DNA of 64,000 nucleotides from Ryuthela nishihirai (GCA_038380435.1 JAWZYU010000025.1:43284691-43348690); one strand, 5' to 3'. Shown: positions 10,546 to 21,215, counted from the first letter of the stretch. Made by a program: numbers and translations. The notes: generated from the sequence alone by a model not told the origin.

Positions 10546-11960
10546 CTGTCACTCCCCTGAAACAATAAAAGCCATAGACTTTTATCTTAAAAATGCAGGG
10601 TAAAGCAGCAGGGCAAAGCCATTTACCCGACTTCCTGCCAGTTATATTCCGAGAAACGTGTAGAAAAGGAGGTGCCCTTTCATCCATGGAAAGCCTCTGT
10701 CAGAGTGGTACCTAGAGCCAAGTCTGAGACTCTGACACTGCAACACCGGATGCCTGGAAGGATCTCCCTGAATCACTGCTCAACGGTTCCCACAAACGGA
10801 CAGCCATGTGGTTTCAGGACAAGAACATGGCATCAAGACCTCTCTATTTTCGTCCTTTACACCTCCCCCCTAGCAGAAAGAATTGCTAGGACCAATCAAA
10901 CTCTTTGGATAGTGGCCCTTTTGTGTGTCCAGAGAGCAAAAGACACTTTATCTTGGACAGCGAGCACGACACTCTTGTCTTGGGAAGTGAGCACTAAAGT
11001 CTTGAACAGCGATGTTAGCTTTTTAGTAGTTTGGAGAGGGAGAGGCACAGTTGTAATGTAGGCAGGAGTGCGGCTGGGCGTTTCCTACAGCATTACGTAA
11101 TTATTGAAAGCTTATAATATGAAGTGGTAATAGTGTGGTGACCACCCCTGAGTATTTTTAGGCCGGCACACGCACTTAGGCCGTGATTCGCTTACTTGCT
11201 GCCAAATCCAAGGCAAATTCCCGGACCACAACCAAATTAACAGACATTTGCAATAATGAAAACTGAGATAATTTTACAGTTAACAAAAACGTAACATTTA
11301 TTAATAAAATTTACTTTTAGACATTTTACACACATGTAGTTCCCACTTTTGGGACAAATTGAACAGTGCCTCTGGCACGGCCCTTTTCAATCAAGGGAAA
11401 CTTTGTGCATGGTGGAGATCAGTTCATTAAAAGCTCATGATGAACGAACTACTTGCTGTGACTCTAATAATCCTTAACAGTTATGAAGGTCCCACTTGGG
11501 ACAACAATTCAGTTTCAAAAGATGAGCCAATGTCACCATGTATTAGTTCCATACAGGCCACGTGACAGCAGTAGTAATGTAATTGAGTGGGAAAAGTTAA
11601 AACCAGAATAATTGAATTCGACCCTACCTCCTCGTTCCATGCAGGCTGATCCCAGGGGATGACATCGCAGGTTGACTAGTCACTTTCCGTGGCTACAGGC
11701 TTTTTCTCGGCTGGCCGCTGTATCTCACAGGGCGCTAACGATCACTCATCATTTCCATCTGTTCAGCGGCAGTAGTTCAAGACTTCCTTCCTTGCAGAGC
11801 GACGAAAAACAACTTAACTTTTTCGCTTCTCTTTCGAGGCACCCTGCTCTCGTTCCCCTGGCAGAGGTCGCCTGTGCTCATGCGTGGCTGTATGTGATTG
11901 GCCAGAGTAGCCGAGGTGCGAATCTCAGCTTCCCTCCAGCCAACGTTGTTTACCAGGCAT
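10546..11960. other. GC-richer repetitive-looking segment, possible LTR remnant
   Basis: This stretch is more GC-rich than its surroundings. It starts TGTCACTCCCCTG, contains a CAATAAAAG signal, and reaches TGTGGTGACCACCCC at about 11134. A TGGTGACC motif right after an LTR is what a tRNA-Trp primer site of some Gypsy-group retrotransposons looks like, so 10546-11134 could be a solo LTR plus leader. No gag or pol frame follows and no second LTR is in the window. A 129-codon frame at 10672-11061 has no recognisable domain and I do not treat it as a gene. Confidence 0.3.
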
Positions 11961-12165
11961 GTCACAAAGTCCCTCTGCCATCTGGGGTTTCAGACTCAAT
12001 CTGGAAAGTTCTAGGCTTGTATCCGAGTTCCTCTTCGTTGAACTAGAGACAAAAATGGAAAGGCACTATCGGAAGGAGGATAAGGGTGACCATGACCCTT
12101 CACGCCAAAAGTCGTGTTCACATTATAAAACAAATGTGGGCACGACTTACCTATCCCTCTTAAGG
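11960..12165 (+). repeat. Dispersed repeat F3
   Basis: A segment (CTCTGCCATCTGGGGTTTCA .. ATAAAACAAATGTGGG) that recurs at 15417-15615 and, 5' truncated, at 22119-22256. At the other two loci it is fused to SINE-B; here it is not. Class unknown. Confidence 0.75.
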
Positions 12166-12720
12166 AGGGGTAGGCAAAGGCACGAAAAGGTCCATGTCCT
12201 GGCGAGAGACGGCGACCTGTTCATGCTAACTGACTAACAGTCCTTGTACCTGTAGTTTTCTGTAGCAGGGAAGAGTAAAACAAAAGTCACAGTACTCCTG
12301 GGTTTAAGTTGGAGAGGAATGTTCACAGTTGCAGGTTGGAGATGAAAGTTCCTCCGAGAAGGCAGGGTCCCGATTCGGCCCCATGGGTTGGACATCATAT
12401 GCGCACTGCACTAGTTCACTGCGGGACCACAATACGCTGCGTCTGCAGAGGTCCAGTGGTTGAGTTTTTCTTCGGCCTTCCATTCATCTGCTGTTTCTTC
12501 CCTGGTGTCCTCAGCAACACATGAAATAAAAGAAATGAGGAAGGTCAGAAATCTGGTTTTTCCCACATCAATAATCTATAAAATACAGTTCCTTTCGTTA
12601 CCAGCCTCCACGTGTCCCCATATCTACATGGAGTTAACATAATAGATAGATAAAACGTGTACAACTTCAATATCACTCTAAAACACTTGTTGGATTATAG
12701 TATTTTCCACCTATATATTC
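12166..12720. other. No gene seen
   Basis: Moderately GC-rich then AT-rich DNA leading into the next SINE. Short open frames here have no recognisable features. Confidence 0.45.
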
Positions 12721-13105
12721 GGGGCGGGGGTGGCTCAGTCGGTAGCGCGCCCGGCTCGTAATCTGTAGTTGCCAGGTTCGAGTCCCAACTGGGTCAGCGT
12801 TGAGATTAATCTCCGCAAAATTCTCTGCCCTGCCCACGGTCAGTAGGGGACACCAATGGGCTTGGAAAGGCCGCCGTCCGTCAGATGGGACGTTAAGACG
12901 TGACCCCGTGTGTGAGAAAGCCATACCCTGTGAACGTTAAAGAACACGCTGGATGGCCTTGACGGGAGGCTACCATCTGTCTCCCAACAGCTGTTCCAGT
13001 GGGTCCCCTCCCCCAACCTTCTCTGAGCCTTCGGGGTCCATGTGACCTGGCCATTTAGCCCATGGTGTGCAAAAAAGTGCCACTCAGAGGTAAAACAACA
13101 CAATC
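12721..13105 (+). mobile_element. SINE-A, full length
   Basis: Plus-strand copy with intact head, core and tail. No clean target duplication found. It lies at the edge of the gag-like relic at 13110-14660. Confidence 0.9.
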
Positions 13106-13480
13106 CTACTGCTGGGCATCTCAAACTGTTCGCTCACTACATTTACTTCAACAATTTTTCCCTTACTCGGTGCCTCAAAATTCTCGTTTTCCCCGCATCT
13201 CCAAATTCTCCCTGGTGCTGTGCTCCAAATTCTCCCTAGCCTATGCAGTGTGTCAGAGGCCTCCTCGCTAGCTGTGGGGAGCTCAGGGGGCGTCCTTCAC
13301 CCTGTGGCTGGTGCCGAGTGGGGGTTCGATTCCGTGTGCGCTTGAATTTTCATTAGTTAGAGGGGTTTCGATGCTATGGCTATCTCTGTGGGGGTCCACT
13401 TCATCTCCGTTTGGTGTGGGTGCCACAAACTGCACTTCACCCTGTGCTGGCTGCTCCATGTGGGTTCGATTCTCCTGGTA

Positions 13481-13863
13481 GGGGCGGGGGTGGCTCAGTC
13501 GGTAGCGCGTGAGGCTTGTAACCTGTAGTTCCCAGGTTCGAGTCCCAGCTGGGTCAGCGTTGATGTTTTTCTCCGCAAAATTCCCCGCCCTCTCCATGGT
13601 CAGTAGGGGACACCTATGGGCTTGGAAAGGCCGCTGTCTGTTGGATGGGACGTTAAGCCGTGGCCCCGTGTGCGGGAGAGCCATACCCTGTGCACGTTAA
13701 AGAACACGCTGGATGGCCTTGACGGGAGGCTACCATCTGTCTCGCAACAGCTATTCCAGTGGGTCCCCTCCCCCAACCTTCTCTGAGCCTTCGGGGTCCA
13801 TGTGACCTGGCCATTTAGCCCATGGTGTGCAAAAAAGTGCCGCTCAGAGGTAAAACAACCAAA
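13481..13863 (+). mobile_element. SINE-A, full length with 12-bp target duplication
   Basis: 383-bp copy flanked by ATTCTCCTGGTA at 13469-13480 and 13864-13875. It interrupts the gag-like relic; the relic's reading frame can be followed on both sides, so the SINE is younger. Confidence 0.95.
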
Positions 13864-14371
13864 ATTCTCCTGGTACTCTTCCTGTCCGTCTTCCATACTG
13901 TCCTTTGATTTCCTCGATTGTTCCTCTGCTAATATTTCAAAAATTACTTCCTGAAGCCCGTTAATGTCGAACAGGACTTCTACCGATTTATTGAGTTTCA
14001 CGTCAGCTTCGAGGCCCAATATGGCAAACACTTTAGTCACCATTCTCATGACATCGACCTTATTTCCTTTCCTCCAGCACATGGGAGGAGGGCCCAGTTC
14101 CGCTTTTAAGGCACGATACAGGGGGATCTGCTCAATGGGGTTTACCAGGAGGCCTTCTGCTGAGCTGTCTTGTTCGGTATGTCCTGGGACTGGGGGAGAA
14201 AAGTGGGCTAGGGGGGTACTGGTGCGTTTGGCTCTCAGGGTCATCATACTCATACTACGTTGAATACCAATTCTGGGTGGGGAAGTCACCAGCCAAATGG
14301 CCACGTTCTCCACACTCCCAACATTTCTTCGTGCGCCGCCTAGTGCTCCTCTTAGGCAGGTTCTGACAGTT

Positions 14372-14660
14372 CTCGTGTTGGGGGTGTGCGCCAGGATTGA
14401 GTACGGAGCGGTAAAAAGGTAAACTGTGGACTGCCCTAGTGAACCAATCCTCCGTGCGCTGTTTCATGTTCCTATCCAGTGTGTTACGGGGGTCCTCGTG
14501 GTGGGGGTAGGCGCCAGAGTTGATCGCTATGTGATAGATAGGTGCACTGTGGGCTTTCCTAGCCTCAAACCAATCCTACGTGAGCTGTTCCGTGTTCCTA
14601 TCCAGTATGTTTCGAGGGTCCTCATGGTGGGGGTAAGTGCCAGAGTTGATCGCTACATTG
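14372..14660 (-). repeat. 126-bp tandem repeat within gag-like relic
   Basis: About two and a half units: the string CTCGTG(G)TGGGGGT recurs at 14372, 14495 and 14621 (spacings 123 and 126 bp). In the minus-strand frame the unit encodes a repeated stretch of about 42 residues immediately N-terminal to the zinc knuckle (recurring core HPQHEN / YPHHEDPRN). Confidence 0.8.
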
Positions 14661-14758
14661 TAAATACGTACAGGGGCCATGTCAAAATTTTCCCAAAGCC
14701 AATGCTAACAGATAAGCAACTTAATATGATAATACAATATTTCCATCTCTTATATATA

Positions 14759-15209
14759 CAGGGTGAATCTGAAAAAGTGGGCAAAACTTTACGGGGTGGT
14801 AGAACGCAGCTATACGAGCAATATTCGTCATAGAATGTATGGTCGGAACGCAAACGGCGAGTCGCTAGGTGGCGTTGGAAATGGTATAAAAGGGTCGGTC
14901 CTCGCACCCAACGTCTTCGCAAATGTGCGTCGGTCCCTATCCCGCAGGTGCGAAGCCTGCATTACAGCTGGCGGCAGCTCTTTTGAGCAATTTCTTTGAG
15001 CATGTACCTCAATTACATTCCTGTTAATAAAATGTTTTCTGAAGTATCTCCTCTCCTTCTTGTGTTCATTCTTTAAATGTGACAGTGGAAAACTACCTTT
15101 TAACTTCGCACCGCTTGCGTTCCGACCATACATTCTATGACGAATATTGCTCGAATAGCTGCGTTCTACCACCCCGTAAAGTTTTGCCCACTTTTTCAGA
15201 TTCACCCTG
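14759..15209. mobile_element. 451-bp non-autonomous TIR element
   Basis: Terminal inverted repeats of about 95 bp (14759-14853 and 15115-15209), nearly perfect, with ends CAGGGTGAATCTGAAAAAGT, flanked by TA on both sides (14757-14758, 15210-15211). The TA flanks and CAGGGTG terminus suggest a Tc1/mariner-type relative. The 260-bp interior has no transposase. It contains a TATA-box-like TATAAAAG at 14885-14892 and GC-rich sequence downstream. Confidence 0.85.
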
Positions 15210-15211
15210 TA

Positions 15212-15416
15212 TAAAAAAAACCACTACGTACTTCTTCTGTACTACACTGTGTTTCACAAAACCACTATAAAACAAACTATTCAGTATTTCCACAAATCTC
15301 TCTAGAAACTGTTTTCATCAATAGCTAAATCCTTATTTCAATACAATCACTTTAAATCACAGTGTCATTACAATTCTTATCTCACTAAGAAATCCCAAAC
15401 ATGTAGTACACATATA
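15212..15416. other. Short AT-rich spacer
   Basis: No feature seen. Confidence 0.5.
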
Positions 15417-16070
15417 ATACCTCTGCCATCTGGGGTTTCAGGCTCAATTTGGAAAGTTCTGGGTCTGTGGCCGAGTTCCTCTTCGTTAAACTGGACACAA
15501 AAATGGAGGCAAAATGGAAAGGCACTATCGGAACGAGGATAAGGGTGATCAAAACCTTCCACACCAAAAGTCGTGTCCACATGATAAAACAAATGTGGGC
15601 ACGACAATAGCACTGTGGCCTTCCCGTGGCCGAGTGGTTAGCACGCTTCGCTACTGGGTAAGGCATGAATGTATGTGTTGTTTTTCTGCTGAGGTCCTGC
15701 CATCCTCTCAGACCTTCTACTGTGGCATATAAACTGACAGGCTCCTGTCAGATCTATGTGGCAAGCAGCTGCTTGAGGGGGTATTTATTTTATTTACATT
15801 GGATCGTGTGAGCTCACAAAAACCCGGATCGTTGTTGGCCCACTCAAGGAAATATTGAGCGTGTGCAGTTACCGTTCACAGCAAACTGGAGCGTGTGCAG
15901 TAACTGCACACGCTCCAGTTTGCTGCGAACGGTAACTGGAGCGTGTACAGTTGCTGTACACGTTCCTGAGGTCCTGCCATCCTCTCAGACCTTCTACTAT
16001 GGCATATAAACTGGCAGGCTCCTGTCAGACCTCTGTGGCAAGCAGCTGCTTGAGGGGGTTTTAATTTTTT
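15417..16070 (+). mobile_element. Composite F3 + SINE-B dimer
   Basis: Repeat F3 (15417-15615) is joined to a SINE-B dimer (15617-16070). The SINE-B head has lost its B-box segment (GCTTCGCTACTGGGTAAGGC). The first body ends near 15795, the palindromic linker runs about 15800-15965, and the second body and tail end near 16070. The same junction and the same head deletion occur at 22119-22712, so the two loci share one composite ancestor. Confidence 0.85.
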
Positions 16071-16099
16071 TTATTATGTGTAGACAATTGAGACTGATT

Positions 16100-16570
16100 G
16101 GCTGACTAGCTGAAAATTATGATGCAGAAATGGTAGAGCTCCGAAAATTTGCACCTAGGGGCAATCCGGGTCTTATATCTCGGAAAAAATCCGAAATTTG
16201 ATCTCTGCTATCTTCTTCAAGGTCAAACAAAAGTCATATAGAGTTCAAATGGTGCACAAATTGGTGTCTGGCGGTGTTTCTGGTTAATAGATCTCGGAAA
16301 CAGTACAACATTCCAGCTCCAGAGGATCCTTCGAAGTAAAAGGGAAATTTTAGATTTACCGAATCTAGAAAGACAAAAATGAGTGCCTGGGGGTCTTTCC
16401 GGACTTAGATCTCAGAAAAATTGCGAAATTTAAGATGCGATTGATCTTTCAAGGCCAAACATAAAATGAATTATACTGAAACTAGAGAGTGTGCACTGGT
16501 ACTAAAGAGCTCAAATTTGATAAATAGGAGTATTTCGTGTCGTAGATCTCAGAAGCGTTGTCAAATTTGG
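16100..16570 (+). repeat. Unclassified dispersed repeat F4
   Basis: Contains GATGCAGAAATGGTAGAG and repeated phrases such as ATCTCGGAAAAAATCCGAAAT, with parallels at about 25319-25450 and 26880-27110. Internally it repeats an 'AGATCTCRGAAA...' phrase several times. No coding capacity. Confidence 0.5.
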
Positions 16571-16577
16571 GATACTT

Positions 16578-16962
16578 GGGTTGGGTTGTTTTACCTCTGA
16601 GCGGCACTTTTTGCACACCATGGGCTAAATGGCCAGGTCACATGGACCCCGAAGGCTCAGAGAAGGTTGGGGGAGGGGACCCACTGGAACAGCTGTTGGG
16701 AGACAGATGGTAGTCTCCTGTCAAGGCCATCCAGCGTGTTCTTTAACGTGCACAGGGTATGGCTCTCCCGCACACGGGGCCACGGCTTAACGTCCCATCC
16801 GACGGACCGCGGCCTTTCCAAGCCCATCGGTGTCCCCTACTGACCGTGGGCAGGGCGGGGAATTTTGCGGAGATAAATCTCAACGCTGACCCAGCTGGGA
16901 CTCGAACCTGGGAACTACAGATTACGAGCCTGGCACGCTACCCACTGAGCCACCCCCGCCCC
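16578..16962 (-). mobile_element. SINE-A, full length
   Basis: Minus-strand copy from GGGTTGGGTTGTTTTACC to the GCCACCCCCGCCCC head. Well preserved. Confidence 0.93.
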
Positions 16963-17165
16963 TACTGTAGAAAGGATAACACTGGACAGCTGGTTAGAGA
17001 CAGGGGGAAGCCTCGAGTCAAGGGTCGTCTAGAGTTAGCCCTGTGAAAATATTCTAGGACCCCTACTATCAGTGAATCACAAAAAATTAGTAACTTAACT
17101 TTGTTTAAGTGGCTAACACAGATAGAAGGCACCCCTCTGTGTTCGGCACCTCATGATTTCTAGTA
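16963..17165. other. Spacer, no gene
   Basis: Nothing recognisable between the SINE-A and SINE-B insertions. Confidence 0.5.
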
Positions 17166-17175
17166 TAATTATATA

Positions 17176-17633
17176 AATAAATAAAAAAATAAATACCCCC
17201 TCAAGCAGCTGCTTGCCACAGAGGTCTGACAGGAGCCTGTCAGTTTATATGCCATAGTAGAAGGTCTGAGAGGATGGCAGGACCTCAGGAACGTGTACAG
17301 CAACTGTACACGCTCCAGTTACCGTTCACAGCAAACTGGAGCGTGTGCAGTTACTGCACACGCTCAATATTTCTGTGAGTGGGCCCACATGATCCAGGTT
17401 TTTGTGAGCTCACACGATCCAATGTAAATAAAATAAATACCCCCTCAAGCAGCTGCTTGCCACAGAGGTCTGATGGGAGCCTGTCAGTTTATATGCCATA
17501 GTAGAAGGTCTGAGAGGATGGCAGGACCTTAGCAGAAAAACGACACATACATCCATGCCTTAATCCAGGGCTCGAACCCGGGTCCCTTAGATCAGTAGTC
17601 AAGCGCGCTAACCACTCGGCCACGGGACGGCTC
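17176..17633 (-). mobile_element. SINE-B dimer with palindromic linker
   Basis: Target duplication TAATTATATA at 17166-17175 and 17634-17643. The head is intact (A box GGCCGAGTGGTTAG and B box GGTTCGAGCC on the minus strand). Two bodies are separated by the palindromic linker (about 17288-17425) carrying the CCGTTCACAGCAAACTGG unit. Same architecture as 6445-6878. Confidence 0.92.
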
Positions 17634-17639
17634 TAATTA

Positions 17640-18056
17640 TATATCTGATTGCAAGGAGCTTTAAAATTTAACACGAATATGCATATATTTCCAAGAATGC
17701 TTTTAACGTATATTTATAAGAAATATTATTACATTTTTTTCCATTTCCCAAAGTGTGGTCCTCGGCCTTTCTCGGAAGAAAAATCTAGGGTTATTAGATA
17801 ATATGCAAACAATTGCGTTATTCTAAATTTATAGCGCAACATTCATCAATATGGCAAGACAGCTGGTTTCTACCATAAATTTCGTATTAACCTCTTTGTT
17901 ATTTAGATACTATAAAGTGCACAAACATTAAATGATTCATTGTTGCTATTAATAAGAAATTAAAATTTTTATAAGCGTTTGTATTTTTTGGGCCTCAAAA
18001 CGAGCTACCGATAGGGAAACGGGCAAGAGTATTATAAAATTTTGGAAACCCTTCTA
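17640..18056. other. No gene seen
   Basis: AT-rich DNA without recognisable features. Confidence 0.5.
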
Positions 18057-18768
18057 CAGTCGCTCAAAAAAGTATCCGAACACTATGGTTGATTGCAAAA
18101 TTCAGAAAAAATATCTGGCACTGATTTGTTTAGAAATTAGTCATCTGGCAACCTTCGTGTCACGTGACACGGTTGCCAGATCACTAATATCTAAAAAAAA
18201 TCGTTGCCAGATATTTTTTCTGAAATCTGTAATCAACTATAGCGTTCGGACACTTTTTTGAGCGACTGTAGGTGGTCATATTATTTTGATACTAGATCGT
18301 GTGGGCTCACTCACGGAAATATTGAGCGTGTGCAGTTACCGTTCACAGCAAACTGGAGCGGTTGCGGTTAATGTTCACAGCACATTGGATCGTGTGAGCT
18401 CACAAATACCTAGATCGTGTGGGCTCACTCACGGAAATATTGAACGTGTGCAGTTACCGTTCACAGCAAACTGGAGCGATTGTGGTTAAATGTTCACAGC
18501 ACATTGGATCGTGTGAGCTGACAAAGACCTAGATCGTGTGGGCTCACTCACGGAAATATTGAGCGTATGCGGTTACCGTTCACAGCAAACTGGAGCGTGT
18601 GCAGTAACTGCACACGCTCCAGTTTGCTGTGAACGGTAATCACGTGAATTCTGTAATCACGTGACACGAAAGTTGCCAGATCACTAATTTCTAAACACAA
18701 TCGTTGCGAGATATTTTTTCTGAATTCTGTAGTCAACCGTAGTGTTCGGATACTTTTTTGAGCGACTG
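18057..18768. mobile_element. Foldback TIR element carrying the palindromic module (long form)
   Basis: Ends CAGTCGCTCAAAAAAGTATC / GATACTTTTTTGAGCGACTG, flanked by TA. The left 212 bp (18057-18268) is itself an almost perfect palindrome centred on CACGTGACACG near 18160. It is followed by a unique joint, three units of a 118-119-bp repeat (starts 18294, 18412, 18531) made of the same short palindromes as the SINE-B linker, a 60-bp perfect palindrome near 18575-18635, and a half copy of the terminal foldback. The locus at 39429-39942 is the reverse complement of this arrangement with fewer internal units. The TA flanks suggest a Tc1/mariner-related MITE. Confidence 0.85.
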
Positions 18769-19698
18769 TACATCAGAATTCCGTTTTACGTCATATTATT
18801 AGGTTTCATCCTAATTTTCCTATTTCCTTCTTTAGCAGGATATAAGAAAATGAAAGCCATTATTCGTGACTTCGTACTCCCCCCTCCATGCCTCAAAATC
18901 TCACATTCATTTTCTTTGCAATTGTGTTAATTTTGAAATTGTGTCAAGAATATTTAAGGGGGAGGATATTGTGTTACCACCCCCCTTAAATATTCTTAAA
19001 ACTCTAAATTGGAAAATGATGAATCTCTTCACAGAAGCAGTCCAAACCTTTGAAGAATACGCTGATAATAGTCGCTGAAATTGAGCAAAAAAAAAGGCAC
19101 TAAATCAGTTTAATTTTTTCAGAGGGATTTCCTATCCCTTATTTTTAATCTGCATCACGATAAAATAAACACGATGTAAGAAACTAATGCAAAAGCGTAG
19201 TTATCATCGGTGAATTTGACTTTTATGAGACACAAACTCACATCTGACCCTTCTGTGCATTCATGAAAACGGAAAATAAATTATTATCGTTTTGTACCAT
19301 TGTTTTTTAACATACATGTAATTCATCTAGTTATGTGTTTCTATGTAATATGAGTATTCCAGCATTACTAATCGCTGAGAAAAGACATTTGAAGATTAGA
19401 AGTGTTCAAATGAAAAGCGATTATTTTTTAATGATGTGAGGACTAGTACAATTTGTACCAACATTATCCAATGACATTACAAGGAGACATCGAATAGCCT
19501 TGAGATTTACTTATTAAAAGTCAGAACATTAAATCTGTAATATCAATTCTTGTCTTACAGAAATTTGTGTTTCCAGAAATATTATTTTTTTCCTCCTTTA
19601 GTGAATTATTTTAACTTTTGAACATTTTTCTTTACGAATCTAAACTAAAACATTACTATTCACATTTCAATGGAAGAATTGTTTAGTTTTCATAGACA
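18769..19698. other. No gene; one hairpin
   Basis: AT-rich downstream region of gene 1 with a perfect 17-bp hairpin at 18946-18962 / 18981-18997 (AAGAATATTTAAGGGGG and its complement, 18-nt loop). No coding region. Confidence 0.5.
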
Positions 19699-19704
19699 TT
19701 TATT
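19699..19704 (-). terminator. Candidate polyadenylation signal of gene 1
   Basis: AATAAA on the minus strand, 302 bp beyond the stop codon of gene 1 and beyond the SINE-B in its 3' UTR. It is the first canonical hexamer I see in non-SINE sequence. Confidence 0.4.
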
Positions 19705-19834
19705 TCTTAATCCAACAAAATCTACAGAAATACGAACATGAAAATATACAGAAAAACTATTTCTTACTGCTACAGATGACATCAAAAGAAATAATTCTGC
19801 GTAAAGAAATCACATATAGATGCAACACATTAAT

Positions 19835-19999
19835 AAATAAATAAATACCCCCTCAAGCAGCTGCTTGCCACAGAGGTCTGTGAGGATGGCAGGACCTCAG
19901 CAGAAAAACGACATACACATCCATGCCTTACCCGGGGCTCGAACCCAGGTCCCGTAGATCAGTAGCCAAGCGCGCTAACCACTCGGCCACGGGACGGCT
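19835..19999 (-). mobile_element. SINE-B monomer in the 3' UTR of gene 1
   Basis: 165-bp monomer flanked by an exact 11-bp duplication AACACATTAAT (19824-19834 and 20000-20010). It lies in the same orientation as gene 1. The right-hand duplication copy contains the TAA stop codon of gene 1, so the SINE starts only six bases after the stop. The body is internally shortened (GTCTGTGAGGATGG joint). Head A and B boxes are intact. Confidence 0.95.
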
Positions 20000-20005
20000 A
20001 ACACA

Positions 20006-20435
20006 TTAATCCGTCTCTAAATTAAGATAAGCGCGCATGATGGTAGGCAATTCCAGTTGCGAAATTCCTTCTGGAAGCAGAAATTTCTCACCGAGTCTTT
20101 GTCTAATTGCACATCGGGACAGGTGTTGAAGAGAGCAGGGTGCAATTTTTTCTTCGTATTTCAGCTCACCGAAATTCCCGTCTTCTTTGCAGCTGGTGTT
20201 AGCAATGTCTTTAGGTATTCTGGATGAAGGAATTGGTATAGCGCTGAACAACAAGGGTAGGTTTTGATGGATTCTTCTCAGATCATCTTCGTTACCAGAT
20301 ACAAAATAATCGCGATCTGGCGACTTCTGTACACGAAAAATGTGGAAGAGTATTGTCTGGATTATTGCCAATTCCTTTTCAACTTTTGTGACATCTCGTT
20401 GATTGCAAAAACTTCTAATACTTCTTCTGTAAAGA
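20006..20435 (-). CDS. SOCS-box protein gene 1, last exon
   Basis: Final exon of the leftward SOCS-box gene, about 142 codons. It joins in phase to the exon at 25168-24516 through the upstream acceptor CTTTCAAAG/TCTTT (exon start 20435). The last ~44 residues form a SOCS box: a BC box read as SLQHLSRCAI, then IRQRLGEKFLLPEGI, then a Cullin-box-like LELPTIMRAYL. SOCS boxes bind Elongin B/C and a Cullin, so the protein is probably a ubiquitin-ligase substrate adaptor in the cytoplasm or nucleus. The usual BC-box Cys is Ser here, whereas the paralogue keeps Cys. The acceptor homologous to that of gene 2 (TTTACAG, exon start 20426) would create TGA at the junction; the acceptor nine bases upstream keeps the frame. 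The stop codon lies in a SINE target duplication. Confidence 0.8.
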
Positions 20436-20898
20436 CTTTGAAAGAAAAATGAAAATCAGTTATCATGTATTTATATCGTAGACGACAAATGGGGCTGAAT
20501 TTTTGGGGCCCCATTTGTAAGAAAGATCCCTCTGACACATCATTATATATAATAACAGAAATTCACGTCTATAATCATTTATTTTATTCTTATACTATTC
20601 ATTATAATCATCTTATTGGGAAATTAAAATGTTAATGCTTGCAGAAACTGAAAGTTCATGGCTAGCATAATTATCAACGCAATGAGTCATTCATTTTTTA
20701 AACATAGACAATACGTTATAACAAAAAAAGTTTTATGTGTGCATTTTCACGATTATAAAAAATATTTTAAATTTAAATTATTCTGTATCTGACTCCGAAG
20801 TCGTTTGTGTTAATATCAATCCGACCCCGAACTCACCTCTAATCTCTTTCATATCCTATAAAACTAAAAGAAAAATCAATCAACAATAACCAAAAAGG

Positions 20899-21215
20899 TG
20901 CGTGGTGGTTCAGTCGATATGCAGTTCCCAGGTTCGAGTCCCAGCTTGGTCAGCGTTGAGATTTATTTCCGGAAACCTCACCGCTCTGCCCTTGGTCAAT
21001 AGGGGACACGGATGGGCTTCGAAATACCGCCGTTCTCAGATGTGCATAACCTGGGCATGCTGGAGAGAAAATAACCCGGGCATGTTATAAAGTACACGCT
21101 GGATGGACTTGATGGGAGGCTGCCATATGTGTCCCAACAGCTTTCCAATTGATCCCTTTCCCCAACCTTCTATGAGTCCTCAGGGTCTTTGTGACCTAGC
21201 AATTTTTGTGCGAAA
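20899..21215 (+). mobile_element. SINE-A, old
   Basis: Head (GGTGGTTCAGTCG..GGTTCGAGTCCCAGC) and core recognisable with many substitutions and small deletions; the tail is decayed. Confidence 0.8.

Larger units (their letters stand above)
13110..14660 (-). pseudogene. Retroelement gag-like zinc-knuckle relic, split by a SINE
   Basis: On the minus strand a 70-codon frame (14467-14255) contains one CCHC-type zinc knuckle, KCWECGERGHLAGDF, in which the last Cys is replaced by Phe. It is preceded by a basic stretch (KRSTRRRTKK). An acidic and glutamine-rich continuation runs in another frame to about 13864, is interrupted by the SINE-A at 13481-13863, and resumes at 13468 (YQENRTHMEQPAQGEVQF) towards 13110. 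The segment upstream of the knuckle is a 126-bp tandem repeat. CCHC knuckles are typical of retroelement Gag/ORF1 proteins; no protease or polymerase is adjacent. Frameshifts, stops and the SINE show it is dead. Confidence 0.65.

Noticed and set aside
10672..11061. 129-codon plus-strand reading frame
   Set aside because: No recognisable domain, no splice or promoter context, and it lies in a segment that looks like an LTR or other repeat.
10546..11150. Solo LTR with a tRNA-Trp-type primer site
   Set aside because: Only the TGGTGACC string and a TG start support it; no second LTR, gag or pol is visible. Kept only as a low-confidence description.
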